Assembly (NCBI GenBank): GCA_017413085.1 | Contig: JAFPVC010000024.1 | Coordinates: 1 to 32,127, forward strand | DNA from: Prevotella sp. | GTDB taxonomy: Bacteria; Bacteroidota; Bacteroidia; Bacteroidales; Bacteroidaceae | Direction: 5' to 3' | Length of the DNA stretch: 32,127 bases | In this document: positions 9,231 to 17,120 of the stretch, one piece after another | How positions within the stretch are numbered: position 1 is the first letter of the stretch | Layout: every line of letters begins with the position of its first letter | Position numbers and translations under genes: made by a program | Notes under the pieces: model-generated | Told to the model about the DNA's origin: nothing | Seen by the model: only the letters and a program-made list of their open reading frames with translations | Databases searched by the model: none

Positions 9231-9262
9231 CAAAGTTAGTAATTTTTATTGCATTATGCAAG
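9231..9262 (-). promoter_or_regulatory. promoter of the PIN toxin-antitoxin pair
   Basis: On the minus strand CTTG (9259-9262), 20 bp, TAACTTTG (9231-9238). The expected transcription start lies about 30 nt upstream of the antitoxin ATG at 9191. Confidence 0.62.
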
Positions 9263-9292
9263 CATTTTGCCATAAATTTGACATCAATAAAT

Positions 9293-9326
9293 AAAGCCGC
9301 AAGACTTTCTTAGGTCCTGCGGCTTT
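9293..9326 (-). terminator. intrinsic terminator after the DUF6150-like gene
   Basis: Nine-bp arms AAAGCCGCA (9293-9301) and TGCGGCTTT (9318-9326), with T/A-rich flanks on both sides. It lies 15 bp past the stop of the leftward gene and before the toxin-antitoxin promoter; it may work in both directions. Confidence 0.72.
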
Positions 9327-9340
9327 TATTATGTGTCCGT

Positions 9341-9676
9341 TTAATACATCAAGTGCTGCTTGCTCTTGTTTTTCCATCCGGCATCGCTCTTGTATTTAGA
9401 GAAGTAGATTACCAGATGTGCGTCGCTCTTGTACTTGGTGAAGTAGATTTTCTTCTTCGCGTCGCTCTTGTATTTGCAGAAGTACCACAGGCCTTCGTTG
9501 CCGTTTGCATCGCTCTTGTAGTCGCATTTGTAAACCACGAGGTCTGCGTCGCTCTTATAGTCTGATACATACACTTTCACGTCGGCATCGCTGGTGTATT
9601 CGCATGAGTACACGGCCTGTGCCTTTATGGCTGTTACAGCCATCACCATGAGCATGGAAATAAAAAGTCTTTTCAT
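9341..9676 (-). CDS. secreted YKSDA-repeat protein (DUF6150-like)
   Basis: A 111-residue protein from the ATG at 9676, which starts a clean signal peptide (MKRLFISMLMVMAVTAIKAQA); an in-frame TTG-type extension upstream would precede the signal and is rejected. The mature part is six short repeats, each ending in (E/D/K)Y(K/T)SDA and each followed by hydrophobic strand residues (DVKVYV, DLVVYK, HLVIYF). It ends in GWKNKSKQHLMY. I associate this pattern with the small Bacteroidetes family DUF6150, for which no function is known to me. The regular Tyr/Asp spacing suggests a repeat-built beta structure. It has its own promoter (9716-9747) and terminator (9293-9326), so it is a single-gene unit. 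Confidence 0.75.
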   Translation of the reverse strand: MKRLFISMLMVMAVTAIKAQAVYSCEYTSDADVKVYVSDYKSDADLVVYKCDYKSDANGNEGLWYFCKYKSDAKKKIYFTKYKSDAHLVIYFSKYKSDAGWKNKSKQHLMY

Positions 9677-9715
9677 GATTTCAAGTATTTTTATGGGTGA
9701 TATCTTTTTCTGTGG

Positions 9716-9747
9716 CAAAGTTAATGATTTTTATTTCATTATGCAAA
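9716..9747 (-). promoter_or_regulatory. promoter of the DUF6150-like gene
   Basis: On the minus strand TTTG (9744-9747), 20 bp, TAACTTTG (9716-9723), a full match to the Bacteroidetes primary-sigma consensus. It lies about 40 bp upstream of the ATG. Confidence 0.72.
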
Positions 9748-9775
9748 TATTTCTCGATAAATTATGCATTGTGCA

Positions 9776-11929
9776 TTACTCAACCCTCACCAGTGTGCTG
9801 CCCAGTCGGCCTACCTGCACTGCATACACGCCACTTTTCAGTGGATAGAAGGCATTGTCGTCGGTTATGGTGAATTGTCCTATGAGCCGTCCTGCAGTGT
9901 CATAGATGCGGCAGGGTAGGGCAGTGGTGCTATTGCCGTTCAGCGTTACCGTTACACCGCCGCTGACGGGGCGTGCCACGGCTTCTGTCAGGTGTTCTGC
10001 CTGCAGTCCCTCTATGTGGTCTATGCCCAGTATGTAGAGCAGTCCCTTGTAAGCATCAATTTCGCCGTATCCGTATTCGTTGTTGGGATAGGTGAGAGTC
10101 TCGTCAGGGTGTCGCGATGTATGTTTTATCACGTCCATCACCCGTTCACGTGTGAGTGTAGGGTCAGCCTGCAGCCACAGTGCTATGATGCCTGACACGA
10201 TCGGTGTAGACATTGATGTGCCCCACTGCATGTTCCACTGGTATTGCTTGCCGTTATAGGTGGAAGTTCTTTTTATGTCGCCGCCTTTGTTTGCGTAATA
10301 TACGCTGTTGTATGCCGATGTCACCTTATATCCTGGTGCCATAACGTCAGGTTTTGTTAGTCCGTGCATGGTAGGTCCGATGCTGGAACGGTTCCAGCGT
10401 CTGCCATTGCCCAATTCCCAGTATGCCGTCATGCCTACGCCGATTACGCTGGGCAGCGATGCCGGAGAGTTGCAGTTGCCTGCTACCTCGGCGCCAAGTA
10501 GGGTGGGGGAGTATGTCGTACCACTTTTCAGTTCACCACTCTGGCAGAACACCTCGGCAGAGACCCCTTCACCTATTACTTCTAAGGCATATTTCTTGCT
10601 TTTCAGTTCGTGTTCATAGTTATACATTATGACGTCATAACCCACACGTTCCGGATTCAAGCCTTCTGGACCGCTGTATAATTTTATCGACATGCTGTCG
10701 AGTTCTTTGATGTTGTTAAATTCTGTAAAATCCTCCCATTTTAAACCGCTGGTGCTATATGGCTTCTTGTTTTTGGGCTTGAAGTCAAGGGTTATGTCCT
10801 TTACCCTGCCTTCGGCTTCTGTCCGTGAATAGTCGGTGATGCGTAGCGTCAGAGTGCCCTGTGTGCTTAAACTCAGTACAAAATAATCTCCGGTTGTCGA
10901 CATTATTGCGCCTACTCTTTCCGTCTCTGCTGACTTAGGCATATAACGGCGTTTGTCGCCGTCGTTACCTATAGATGCTACGAGTATGTGACCGGGATTG
11001 CTTGTAAGTTCACTTATATAATCGTTTGTCAGTTGGTCTTCGTTGGTCATATCTTGAGGACCACTGATACTATAGTTTATGACAGCCGGCTTGCCTACGG
11101 AGTCGGCATATTCGAATATTCGCTGATATGCTAACATGGTTAGCGTGGAGGTATTAAGACTCTTGATTTCTTCTGACAGATAATTTTGATTTGAAGCTAC
11201 AATGCTGCTCACGGCATAGATGTCTGCTTCGGGTGCCATGCCTTGGTATGGCGTGTCATATCCTGAGCCGGCTGCTATGCCACCGGTATGTGTGCCGTGC
11301 CACTCCGTTTTACTGTCTGTTGTAGCTCCTTTTTCCAGTATTCCTTCTGTAGTGGTATACAGCCGTCCCATTGGAAACTGTGCATTCTTGTTGTATTTGT
11401 TGCTGACGGAATAGTCGAACATGTCCCATGCGCGTACTATGCGCAGGTGGTCATCGGTTGCAGAGCGGAACGTAGGGTGTGTGAAGTCGAAGCCTATATC
11501 CACCATGCCCACTATTGTTCCTTTACCATTGTAGGCTTGCGGCAGGGGTGAAGCACCTTGCCACAGTGGTTTCACATTGATGCATGATGCCGCGCTATCA
11601 AGGTTGGCCTGATAGTTGTTTTCGCTTGTCTCTATGCGTTCCACGCGCTCGTCTTCCGACAGGCTGGCAAGCATGTTTACAGGAATTTTTATTATGTGTA
11701 TATCACCCTGATGTGCCACGCAGTATTGGCTTACGGCTTCCTCTGGTGCTTTCGCGAATACCAGTACCTCTTTTGCTTCGGATAGCGTAGGGGATAAGCC
11801 CTTTGCCTGTGCTGCATTGTTGTTTTGTGTAATCACCAGTTGCCTCACATAGCGTGACATCTTGCTGTAATTCTGTGCGTTGGCACAGATTGCAGTTATC
11901 ATCATTATCAGTGATAATATCTTTTTCAT
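9776..11929 (-). CDS. secreted S8 (subtilisin-like) serine protease
   Basis: A 717-residue protease with a signal peptide (MKKILSLIMMITAICANAQ), an N-terminal prodomain-like region (about 20-130) and an S8 catalytic domain. The triad is visible: Asp144 in GMVDIGFDFTHP, His211 in EWHGTHTGG, Ser572 in GTSMSTPIVSG. The oxyanion Asn is probably in LVASIGNDGD. The long insert between His and Ser (over 350 residues) resembles other Bacteroidetes S8 proteases. The last 80 residues form a beta-sandwich tail ending GVYAVQVGRLGSTLVRVE, like a type A sorting domain of the type 9 secretion system or its degenerate relatives. It is therefore probably exported to the cell surface or medium; this last step is inference. 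No good promoter was found upstream, where degenerate repeats begin. Confidence 0.92.
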   Translation of the reverse strand: MKKILSLIMMITAICANAQNYSKMSRYVRQLVITQNNNAAQAKGLSPTLSEAKEVLVFAKAPEEAVSQYCVAHQGDIHIIKIPVNMLASLSEDERVERIETSENNYQANLDSAASCINVKPLWQGASPLPQAYNGKGTIVGMVDIGFDFTHPTFRSATDDHLRIVRAWDMFDYSVSNKYNKNAQFPMGRLYTTTEGILEKGATTDSKTEWHGTHTGGIAAGSGYDTPYQGMAPEADIYAVSSIVASNQNYLSEEIKSLNTSTLTMLAYQRIFEYADSVGKPAVINYSISGPQDMTNEDQLTNDYISELTSNPGHILVASIGNDGDKRRYMPKSAETERVGAIMSTTGDYFVLSLSTQGTLTLRITDYSRTEAEGRVKDITLDFKPKNKKPYSTSGLKWEDFTEFNNIKELDSMSIKLYSGPEGLNPERVGYDVIMYNYEHELKSKKYALEVIGEGVSAEVFCQSGELKSGTTYSPTLLGAEVAGNCNSPASLPSVIGVGMTAYWELGNGRRWNRSSIGPTMHGLTKPDVMAPGYKVTSAYNSVYYANKGGDIKRTSTYNGKQYQWNMQWGTSMSTPIVSGIIALWLQADPTLTRERVMDVIKHTSRHPDETLTYPNNEYGYGEIDAYKGLLYILGIDHIEGLQAEHLTEAVARPVSGGVTVTLNGNSTTALPCRIYDTAGRLIGQFTITDDNAFYPLKSGVYAVQVGRLGSTLVRVE

Positions 11930-11984
11930 TTTTATTTTAGTTTCGTTTTAATCAATTGTTAGAACAGTTAGTTTTATCTGTATA

Positions 11985-12105
11985 ATCTATTAGTTAGTAA
12001 TTCGTATAATTCGCATAATTCGTAGTCAAAGTTAATCGGCGTAATCCGTCTTAATCCGTTGTCTAATAATCTGTTCAATCAGTGCAATCCGTGGTTATGA
12101 ATTAT
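11985..12105. repeat. single copy of the TTCGCATAATTCGTAG repeat family
   Basis: TTCGTATAATTCGCATAATTCG-type sequence (broken over 11,999-12,022), then GTAGTCAAAGTTAATCGGCG and AATCCGTCTTAATCCGTTGT, followed by further TAATCTG/AATCCGTGG words. This is one unit of the family that forms the tandem array at 20,262-21,040. Part of another copy lies at 12,696-12,740. Confidence 0.85.
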
Positions 12106-12111
12106 TTTGTT

Positions 12112-12399
12112 TCAATGCATGTTTTGTGCATGACAGGCATCTACCACAATGACAGTGTCTCCCTCTATCTTGTAGGCATAATACCACTTATCTGTGTTTG
12201 CCATGTAATAGCCTTGCCATCTGTTGATAGTAGGAATTCGCCGTAAGAGAGTTCTCTCTATCTTGTATATACCATCAATTGCATCATCTATATTCTTGTG
12301 CATCAGTTCTTTTGAATAGGTGTTTTTATACTTACTTGCCACGTTATTATAGAATGCGGCTATATTAAGGAAGCATCTTTTGTCTATTTTATATCTCAT
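12112..12399 (-). CDS. RelE/ParE-like toxin candidate
   Basis: A 95-residue basic protein with the layout of RelE/ParE-fold toxins: helical N-terminal half (LNIAAFYNNVASKYKNTYSKEL), the central basic turn RTLLRRIPTINRWQGYYM, then WYYAYKIEGDTVIVVDACHAQNMH, matching the family's terminal beta strands with 'Y-x-I-x-x-D-x-V-x-V-x-x-x-x-H'. It overlaps the end of the upstream gene by 4 bp (ATGA), which is typical of antitoxin-toxin translation coupling. If active it would be a ribosome-dependent mRNase or a gyrase poison; which one cannot be told from the sequence. Confidence 0.68.
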   Translation of the reverse strand: MRYKIDKRCFLNIAAFYNNVASKYKNTYSKELMHKNIDDAIDGIYKIERTLLRRIPTINRWQGYYMANTDKWYYAYKIEGDTVIVVDACHAQNMH

Positions 12400-12659
12400 G
12401 GCAGTGAGTATTCAAGGTCTATAGCTTCATGTAATAATTGACGTGCTTCCTCAACATCGATATATTCATCCTTAATGTCGTACTTCACCTCTCCATCCTC
12501 AATATACACCCTGTTCTGTTTATTTTGTGACTCCAGAATCTGCTGTATCATTATATTTACCTGATGTTGCAGCCATTCCTGTTCACTGACACCGCTTGCA
12601 ATGGCAGGTCTAACCTTCTCCATCACCGCATTGTCGATAGATATGTTATAAGTACACAT
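12396..12659 (-). CDS. antitoxin candidate, partner of the RelE/ParE-like protein
   Basis: An 87-residue protein. The N-terminus (MCTYNISIDNAVMEKVRPAIASGVSEQEWLQHQVNIMIQQIL) resembles a ribbon-helix-helix DNA-binding segment with a strand then two helices. The C-terminus is acidic (IDVEEARQLLHEAIDLEYSLP), as expected for the toxin-binding tail. The toxin candidate overlaps its stop by 4 bp. The -7-like sequence upstream (TTATTTTG on the minus strand at 12714-12721) lacks a -33 partner, so the promoter is uncertain. Confidence 0.65.
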   Translation of the reverse strand: MCTYNISIDNAVMEKVRPAIASGVSEQEWLQHQVNIMIQQILESQNKQNRVYIEDGEVKYDIKDEYIDVEEARQLLHEAIDLEYSLP

Positions 12660-12689
12660 ACGTTCTTGTTTTTATTAGTTATTTCATTC

Positions 12690-12836
12690 TGTTTAATTCA
12701 CATAATTCGTAGTCAAAATAAATCAGTTTTGTCCGTTGTCGCCGCAAAATCTTAATTCTTATTCTTAACTCTTAATTCTTAACTCTTAACTCTTAATTCT
12801 TAATTCTTAACTCTTAACTCTTAATTTCTTAATTCC
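12690..12836. repeat. degenerate repeat plus TTAACTC/TTAATTC simple repeat
   Basis: A partial copy of the CATAATTCGTAG family (12696-12740) is followed by about 80 bp of 7-bp words alternating TTAACTC and TTAATTC (12,757-12,836) that run up to the polA stop codon. The same simple repeat, reverse-complemented, occurs at 27,912-27,952. No gene or hairpin terminator is visible here. Confidence 0.85.
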
Positions 12837-15614
12837 TCAGTGCGCTTCCAGCCAGTTTCTGCCCCATCCGCAGTCGGCGGTCAGTGGCACTGCCAGTTGT
12901 GCGGCACCCTGCATCTCCTCCATCACGATGCGTTCCACACGCTCCCTCTCCTCGGGGCAAACCGAGAAGTTAAGTTCGTCATGCACCTGCAACAGCAGTT
13001 TGGCTTTAAGTCCCTCGCTTTTAAGTCTTTGCCATACCCTTACCATGGCTATCTTCATGATGTCGGCTGCCGTGCCCTGTATGGGAGCATTCACGGCGTT
13101 GCGCTCGGCAAAGGCACGCACCGTACCGTTGCGAGAGTTGATGTCGGGCAGGTAACGTCGTCTGCCGAACAGCGTCTCTGCATAGCCCTTTTCCCTGGCC
13201 GTTTCTTTGCATCGCTCTATGAAGTCCATCACCTTAGGGAACGACTCGAAGTATCCGTCTATCAGCGCCTTAGCTTCCTTGCGCTCTATGCCCAAACCCT
13301 GTGCTAGACCGAAGGCTGAGATGCCGTATATAATGCCGAAGTTGGCGCTCTTGGCCTTGCTGCGCTCGTCTTTCGTCACCTCGTCGATAGTCTTGTGGTT
13401 TATCTTTGCCGACGTTGCCGCATGGATGTCCTGACCGCTCTTGAAGGCTTCTATCATGTGTTCATCGCCACTCATCGAGGCCATGATGCGCAACTCCACC
13501 TGACTGTAGTCGGCACTGAAAAACTCTTCGCCTTCGTCGGCTATGAAGCAGCGGCGTATCTCTTTTCCGTCTTCCGTGCGCACGGGTATGTTCTGCAGGT
13601 TCGGGTCGCTTGACGACAGTCTGCCCGTGGCCGTCACGCACTGGTTGAAGGTGGTGTGGATGTGCCCCGTCTGTGGGTTTATTAGTCGCGGCAGTGCCTC
13701 TACGTATGTACCCAGGAGTTTCTTCAAACCTCTATGGTCCAGTATCTTACCCACGATAGGGTTCGATGCGCGAAGTGAGTTGAGCACTTCTTCGTTGGTC
13801 ACGTATTGTCCTGTCTTCGTCTTCTTCGGCTTGTCCATTATCTGCATCTTGCCGAAGAGTATGTCGCCCACTTGTCGTGGCGATGCGATGTTAAACTGCT
13901 CGCCTGCCAGTTCGTATATTTCCCGCTCTAAGGTCAGCATCCTGCCTTCCAGTTCGCGCTGCACCTCACCCAGTGCCTTCACGTCAAGACGGACGCCGTT
14001 CATCTCCATGTCGGCAAGCACAGGCACCAGCGGCATCTCCACTTCAGTGAACAGCCGTGTCATGCCCGACTCCTCCAGTTTCTTTTCCAGGTGTTCTTTT
14101 TCTTTCAGTATCACGGCGGCATGTGCAGGGTGATATTCCTGCTCCATGTATTGTTTGTTGTGATGCAGGTCGGGGTTGATGAGGTAGTGGGCTATCATCG
14201 TGTCCCAAATCGGAAACTCAATGTCGATGTTGTTGTTTTTCAGTATCTCGATGGCGAATTTCGCGTTTTGCACAATTTTCGTGTTTTGTGCATTCTCGAA
14301 AACTTTCTTCACCTCATTGAGTGTTTTTGCATCTTCCTCTCCGTTTTTGGTGATGTCAATCTCGAAAACCTCGTTTTCTTGGCAAGAAAATGAAATTTTC
14401 TCTATTTTTGCCTTGAAAAAGTCTTTTGACGTTGTTTTTACGCTAAAACTGAATTTTTTTGCTTGCGTCATTTGTTCACAAATTTTCAGCACATCTTCCT
14501 CAGCTTCAGCGTTTTCAATGTTTATGCCATCGTATTTAACTTGCGATTCCTGCGCGTAGAAATCATCACCTTCCCCTTCGGTCGGCTCTGCGTCAAAGAG
14601 CGAGAGTTGAGTATTAACACTTTTTTGCGTTTCTCCGCTTTTCTTTGCATTTGCCCTTCCACTGCCGTTGGCGCTCTTTTTTCCTTCGTTGGCTGTTGAG
14701 TATGTGGCAGTATCACTCCCACCCCCTCCAAGAATTTTCTGAGCAAAGGTCTTAAATTCCAGTTCACGGAAAATTTCCGCCAATCGTTCCTTGTCTGCCT
14801 CCTGAATCGCCATCTCCTCCAGTGTGGTCTCCATCGGCACATCGGTTCGTATGGTTGCCAGTTGTTTCGACAGTCTGATGTCATCAACGGCACCCTCCAC
14901 TTTCTCTCTCATCTTTCCTTTTATCTCCGACGTCCTGCTGAGCAGTCCCTCTATCGAACCAAACTCGTTGATCAGCTTCGCTGCCGTTTTCTCTCCCACG
15001 CCGGGACATCCCGCATAGTTGTCTGACGAGTCGCCCATCAGTCCCAGCAGGTCGATTACCTGACTCGTTGACTCGATGCCATATTTCTTGCACACCTCCT
15101 TCGGACCCATGTCGTCGTATCCGCCACCGTGCCGAGGCTTATACATGTGGATGTTCTCTGTCACCAGCTGCGCATAGTCCTTGTCGGGAGTCAGCATATA
15201 CACCTTCATCCCCTCGCGTTCGCCCATGCCAGCCACGGTTCCGATAACGTCATCCGCCTCAAAGCCATCCACCTGCAGCACCGGAATCTTATATGCCTCT
15301 AGTATATTTTTTATAATAGGTATAGACAGTCTGATATCCTCTGGTGTCTCTTCGCGCTGCGCCTTATAATCGGGAAACATCTCATGGCGGAACGTCTTGC
15401 CGTGGTCAAACGCCACAGCCAGGTGAGAGGGTAGGGCACCGATAGTCGGTTGCACCTTCGTCATCACCTCGTTCAGTGTATTACAGAATCCCATCACCGC
15501 ACTCGTATTCAGTCCCTTTGAGTTTATCCTCGGTGTCCTGATCAGAGCGTAGTAACTCCTATATATCAGTGCATAAGCATCAATCAGAATCAGTATCTTC
15601 CTATTATCTTCCAT
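12837..15614 (-). CDS. polA: DNA polymerase I with degenerate proofreading domain
   Basis: A 925-residue family A polymerase for Okazaki-fragment processing and repair synthesis. Domains: 5'-nuclease (1-290; LIDAYALIYRSY, DGFEADDVIGT, GLMGDSSDNYAGCPGVGEKTA is the metal and H3TH region), a charged low-complexity linker with QLSLFDAEPTE (about 296-375), a 3'-5' exonuclease-like fold (about 385-520) and the polymerase (about 530-925; motif A DYSQVELRIMA, motif B RSKAKSANFGIIYG, motif C LQVHDEL). In the exonuclease fold, the four acidic residues equivalent to E. coli D355, E357, D424 and D501 are Ser391, Lys393, Ala454 and Ala500, so editing should be absent. Length is normal. Palindromic repeats lie in the upstream leader, and the promoter is probably near 15817-15824. 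Confidence 0.97.
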   Translation of the reverse strand: MEDNRKILILIDAYALIYRSYYALIRTPRINSKGLNTSAVMGFCNTLNEVMTKVQPTIGALPSHLAVAFDHGKTFRHEMFPDYKAQREETPEDIRLSIPIIKNILEAYKIPVLQVDGFEADDVIGTVAGMGEREGMKVYMLTPDKDYAQLVTENIHMYKPRHGGGYDDMGPKEVCKKYGIESTSQVIDLLGLMGDSSDNYAGCPGVGEKTAAKLINEFGSIEGLLSRTSEIKGKMREKVEGAVDDIRLSKQLATIRTDVPMETTLEEMAIQEADKERLAEIFRELEFKTFAQKILGGGGSDTATYSTANEGKKSANGSGRANAKKSGETQKSVNTQLSLFDAEPTEGEGDDFYAQESQVKYDGINIENAEAEEDVLKICEQMTQAKKFSFSVKTTSKDFFKAKIEKISFSCQENEVFEIDITKNGEEDAKTLNEVKKVFENAQNTKIVQNAKFAIEILKNNNIDIEFPIWDTMIAHYLINPDLHHNKQYMEQEYHPAHAAVILKEKEHLEKKLEESGMTRLFTEVEMPLVPVLADMEMNGVRLDVKALGEVQRELEGRMLTLEREIYELAGEQFNIASPRQVGDILFGKMQIMDKPKKTKTGQYVTNEEVLNSLRASNPIVGKILDHRGLKKLLGTYVEALPRLINPQTGHIHTTFNQCVTATGRLSSSDPNLQNIPVRTEDGKEIRRCFIADEGEEFFSADYSQVELRIMASMSGDEHMIEAFKSGQDIHAATSAKINHKTIDEVTKDERSKAKSANFGIIYGISAFGLAQGLGIERKEAKALIDGYFESFPKVMDFIERCKETAREKGYAETLFGRRRYLPDINSRNGTVRAFAERNAVNAPIQGTAADIMKIAMVRVWQRLKSEGLKAKLLLQVHDELNFSVCPEERERVERIVMEEMQGAAQLAVPLTADCGWGRNWLEAH

Positions 15615-15659
15615 TTATAATATATCTTTTTTCTTTCTCTTTTCCTATTGTTATTCCTT

Positions 15660-15783
15660 GTCTATGGCTATGTTCTGTTTGTGGCTATATCATAGCCACC
15701 CCTTTTCCTCCTTCCTTGTACGTGGCGATACCATAGCCACCCCTTCCCCCCTTTAGTTCTGTTTGTGGCTATATCATAGCCAC
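15660..15783 (+). repeat. three intergenic palindromic elements (GTGGC...GCCAC)
   Basis: Hairpins GTGGCTAT-ATC-ATAGCCAC at 15681-15699, GTGGCGAT-ACC-ATAGCCAC at 15722-15740 and GTGGCTAT-ATC-ATAGCCAC at 15765-15783. Each is preceded by a pyrimidine-rich TTCTGTTTG or CCTTGTAC word and followed by CCCC. All have the same orientation as the copies in metH and uvrC. They lie between the polA start codon and a -7 element read toward polA. Confidence 0.92.
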
Positions 15784-15816
15784 CCCCATTTCTCTCTCTT
15801 TGTCCTCTACAAATAG

Positions 15817-15824
15817 CAAAATTA
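15817..15824 (-). promoter_or_regulatory. possible polA -7 element
   Basis: TAATTTTG on the minus strand fits TAnnTTTG, but no TTTG is found at the right distance, so this is a partial match. If used, the polA leader would be about 195 nt and contain three palindromic elements. Confidence 0.35.
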
Positions 15825-15879
15825 CAAATAAATTTTCAAATAATCACTAACTTATACCCAAAAACCCAATTTTTTTTTG

Positions 15880-15887
15880 TAATTTTG
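15880..15887 (+). promoter_or_regulatory. possible promoter (-7 element) of the polyprenyl synthase gene
   Basis: TAATTTTG matches TAnnTTTG and lies 26 bp before the start codon. The -33 position holds no TTTG, so the match is partial. Confidence 0.4.
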
Positions 15888-15912
15888 TATTCTCAAAGAT
15901 AGAAACCCAGCA

Positions 15913-16893
15913 TTGACAGACTATCTTTCCATAATAAGACAGCCGATTGAGCAGGAACTGCAGCAGTTTATCTCTCTCTTCAACAGCTCTCTCACCCACG
16001 CTGACGGAACCCTTGAGCAAGCCCTCAACTATATCCGACAGCGTGCAGGAAAGCGTATGCGTCCAATGCTTATCCTCTTGACTGCCAAAGCATTAGGCTC
16101 TGTCACTGAGTCCACGCACCGCGCTGCCGTAGCTCTTGAGCTGCTTCATACGGCATCTCTCGTTCATGACGACATCGTCGACGAGGCCAGCGAGCGCCGC
16201 GGTCAGCGTTCAGTCAATGCAGTCTATGACAATAAGGTGGCAGTACTTGTAGGCGACTATATCCTCTCCACTGCCTTGCTTAGTGTTTGCAAGACAGGTC
16301 GTCTTGATATAGTTAATTATCTCTCTGCTCTCGGTCAGACTCTCTCCAACGGTGAGATTCTCCAGCTTACCAGCAATGGTTCAGAGCAAATTAGCGAGCA
16401 GGCATATTATGATGTCATCAAACAGAAGACAGCAGCCCTTTTCGAAGCCTGCTGCACTATGGGTGCCCTGTCTGTAGGTGCTTCAGAAGAAGACGTAAAG
16501 GCAGCCGCCCACTTTGGTCAGACCCTGGGCATCATCTTTCAGATTCGTGACGACATCTTCGATTATTTCCCTTCGCCGCAGATAGGCAAGCCCACAGGCA
16601 ACGACATGCTTGAAGGCAAGCTCACCCTTCCTGCCATCCATTGTGTCCTTGAGTCCCATGATCCAGAGATCATGACTCTCGCTCAGCGAGTGAAGAGTCA
16701 TGAGGCAGCAGCAGCTGACATTCAGTCGCTCGTTGACTACACCCTCAGTCATGGTGGCATACAGTATGCCGAACAGCAGATGCACCGCTTACATTCCGAG
16801 GCCCTTCAGTACATCAACGAAAGGGTAGGGGACACCGAAGTCAACCAGGCCCTTACCGCCTATCTAGATTTCTGCATCCAACGCAACAAGTAA
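15913..16893 (+). CDS. trans-polyprenyl diphosphate synthase (IspB/octaprenyl-type)
   Basis: A 326-residue isoprenyl chain elongase that would condense IPP units onto an allylic primer to make the side chain of menaquinone. The first aspartate-rich motif is LVHDDIVDEASERRG and the second is FQIRDDIFDY; GKRMRPM is the IPP-binding Lys/Arg segment, and IKQKTAALFEACCTMG is the conserved helix that follows. Full length. The reading frame opens with TTG at 15913 (LTDYLSIIRQPIEQELQ). An in-frame TAA at 15880-15882 blocks extension far upstream and no ATG lies between, so TTG is taken as the start. Chain length cannot be read from the sequence with certainty. It is the only plus-strand gene in the first 21 kb, divergent from polA and convergent with deoC. 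Confidence 0.92.
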   Translation: MTDYLSIIRQPIEQELQQFISLFNSSLTHADGTLEQALNYIRQRAGKRMRPMLILLTAKALGSVTESTHRAAVALELLHTASLVHDDIVDEASERRGQRSVNAVYDNKVAVLVGDYILSTALLSVCKTGRLDIVNYLSALGQTLSNGEILQLTSNGSEQISEQAYYDVIKQKTAALFEACCTMGALSVGASEEDVKAAAHFGQTLGIIFQIRDDIFDYFPSPQIGKPTGNDMLEGKLTLPAIHCVLESHDPEIMTLAQRVKSHEAAAADIQSLVDYTLSHGGIQYAEQQMHRLHSEALQYINERVGDTEVNQALTAYLDFCIQRNK

Positions 16894-16919
16894 TTCTTCC
16901 CCCTTTTTTTCTTCTTCCT

Positions 16920-16997
16920 TGTTCTGTATGTGGCAATATCATAGCCACCTCCTTTGTCTTTTCCCTTTGTTCTGTCTGTGGCTATATTATAGCCACC
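16920..16997 (+). repeat. two intergenic palindromic elements downstream of the polyprenyl synthase
   Basis: GTGGCAAT-ATC-ATAGCCAC at 16930-16948 and GTGGCTAT-ATT-ATAGCCAC at 16978-16996, each preceded by TTGTTCTGTATG or TTGTTCTGTCTG. Same family and orientation as those before the gene. They could also act as transcript 3'-end hairpins for this gene. Confidence 0.92.
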
Positions 16998-17000
16998 CCA

Positions 17001-17035
17001 CAAAAAAAGCAACCAGATTACCAAATCCAGTTGCT
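17001..17035 (-). terminator. intrinsic terminator of deoC
   Basis: Arms AGCAAC/GTTGCT (17008-17013, 17030-17035) and GATT/AATC (17016-17019, 17024-17027) form one hairpin. Read on the minus strand it is followed by a T7 run. It lies about 85 bp past the deoC stop. Confidence 0.78.
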
Positions 17036-17039
17036 AATT

Positions 17040-17120
17040 GTAATACGATAGCTTTTATATAGTAAAAGACCAGCTTTTACAGTTTAAAAGCATAGCTATT
17101 AGCATATAATATGATAGCTT
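17040..17120. repeat. AGCTTTTAC-type short repeats before the deoC 3' end
   Basis: The words GATAGCTTTTA, CAGCTTTTACAG and GATAGCTTTTACAG repeat, with inverted copies TAAAAGCATAGC and AGTAAAAGACC. The stretch can fold in several ways. Nothing else is seen in it. Confidence 0.6.

Noticed and set aside
9192-9233. Longer N-terminus of the RelB/DinJ-type antitoxin
   Set aside because: The extra 14 residues are not part of the family and begin within the promoter -7 element.
9677-9718. Longer N-terminus of the YKSDA protein
   Set aside because: It would put 14 polar residues before the signal peptide and start inside the promoter's -7 element.
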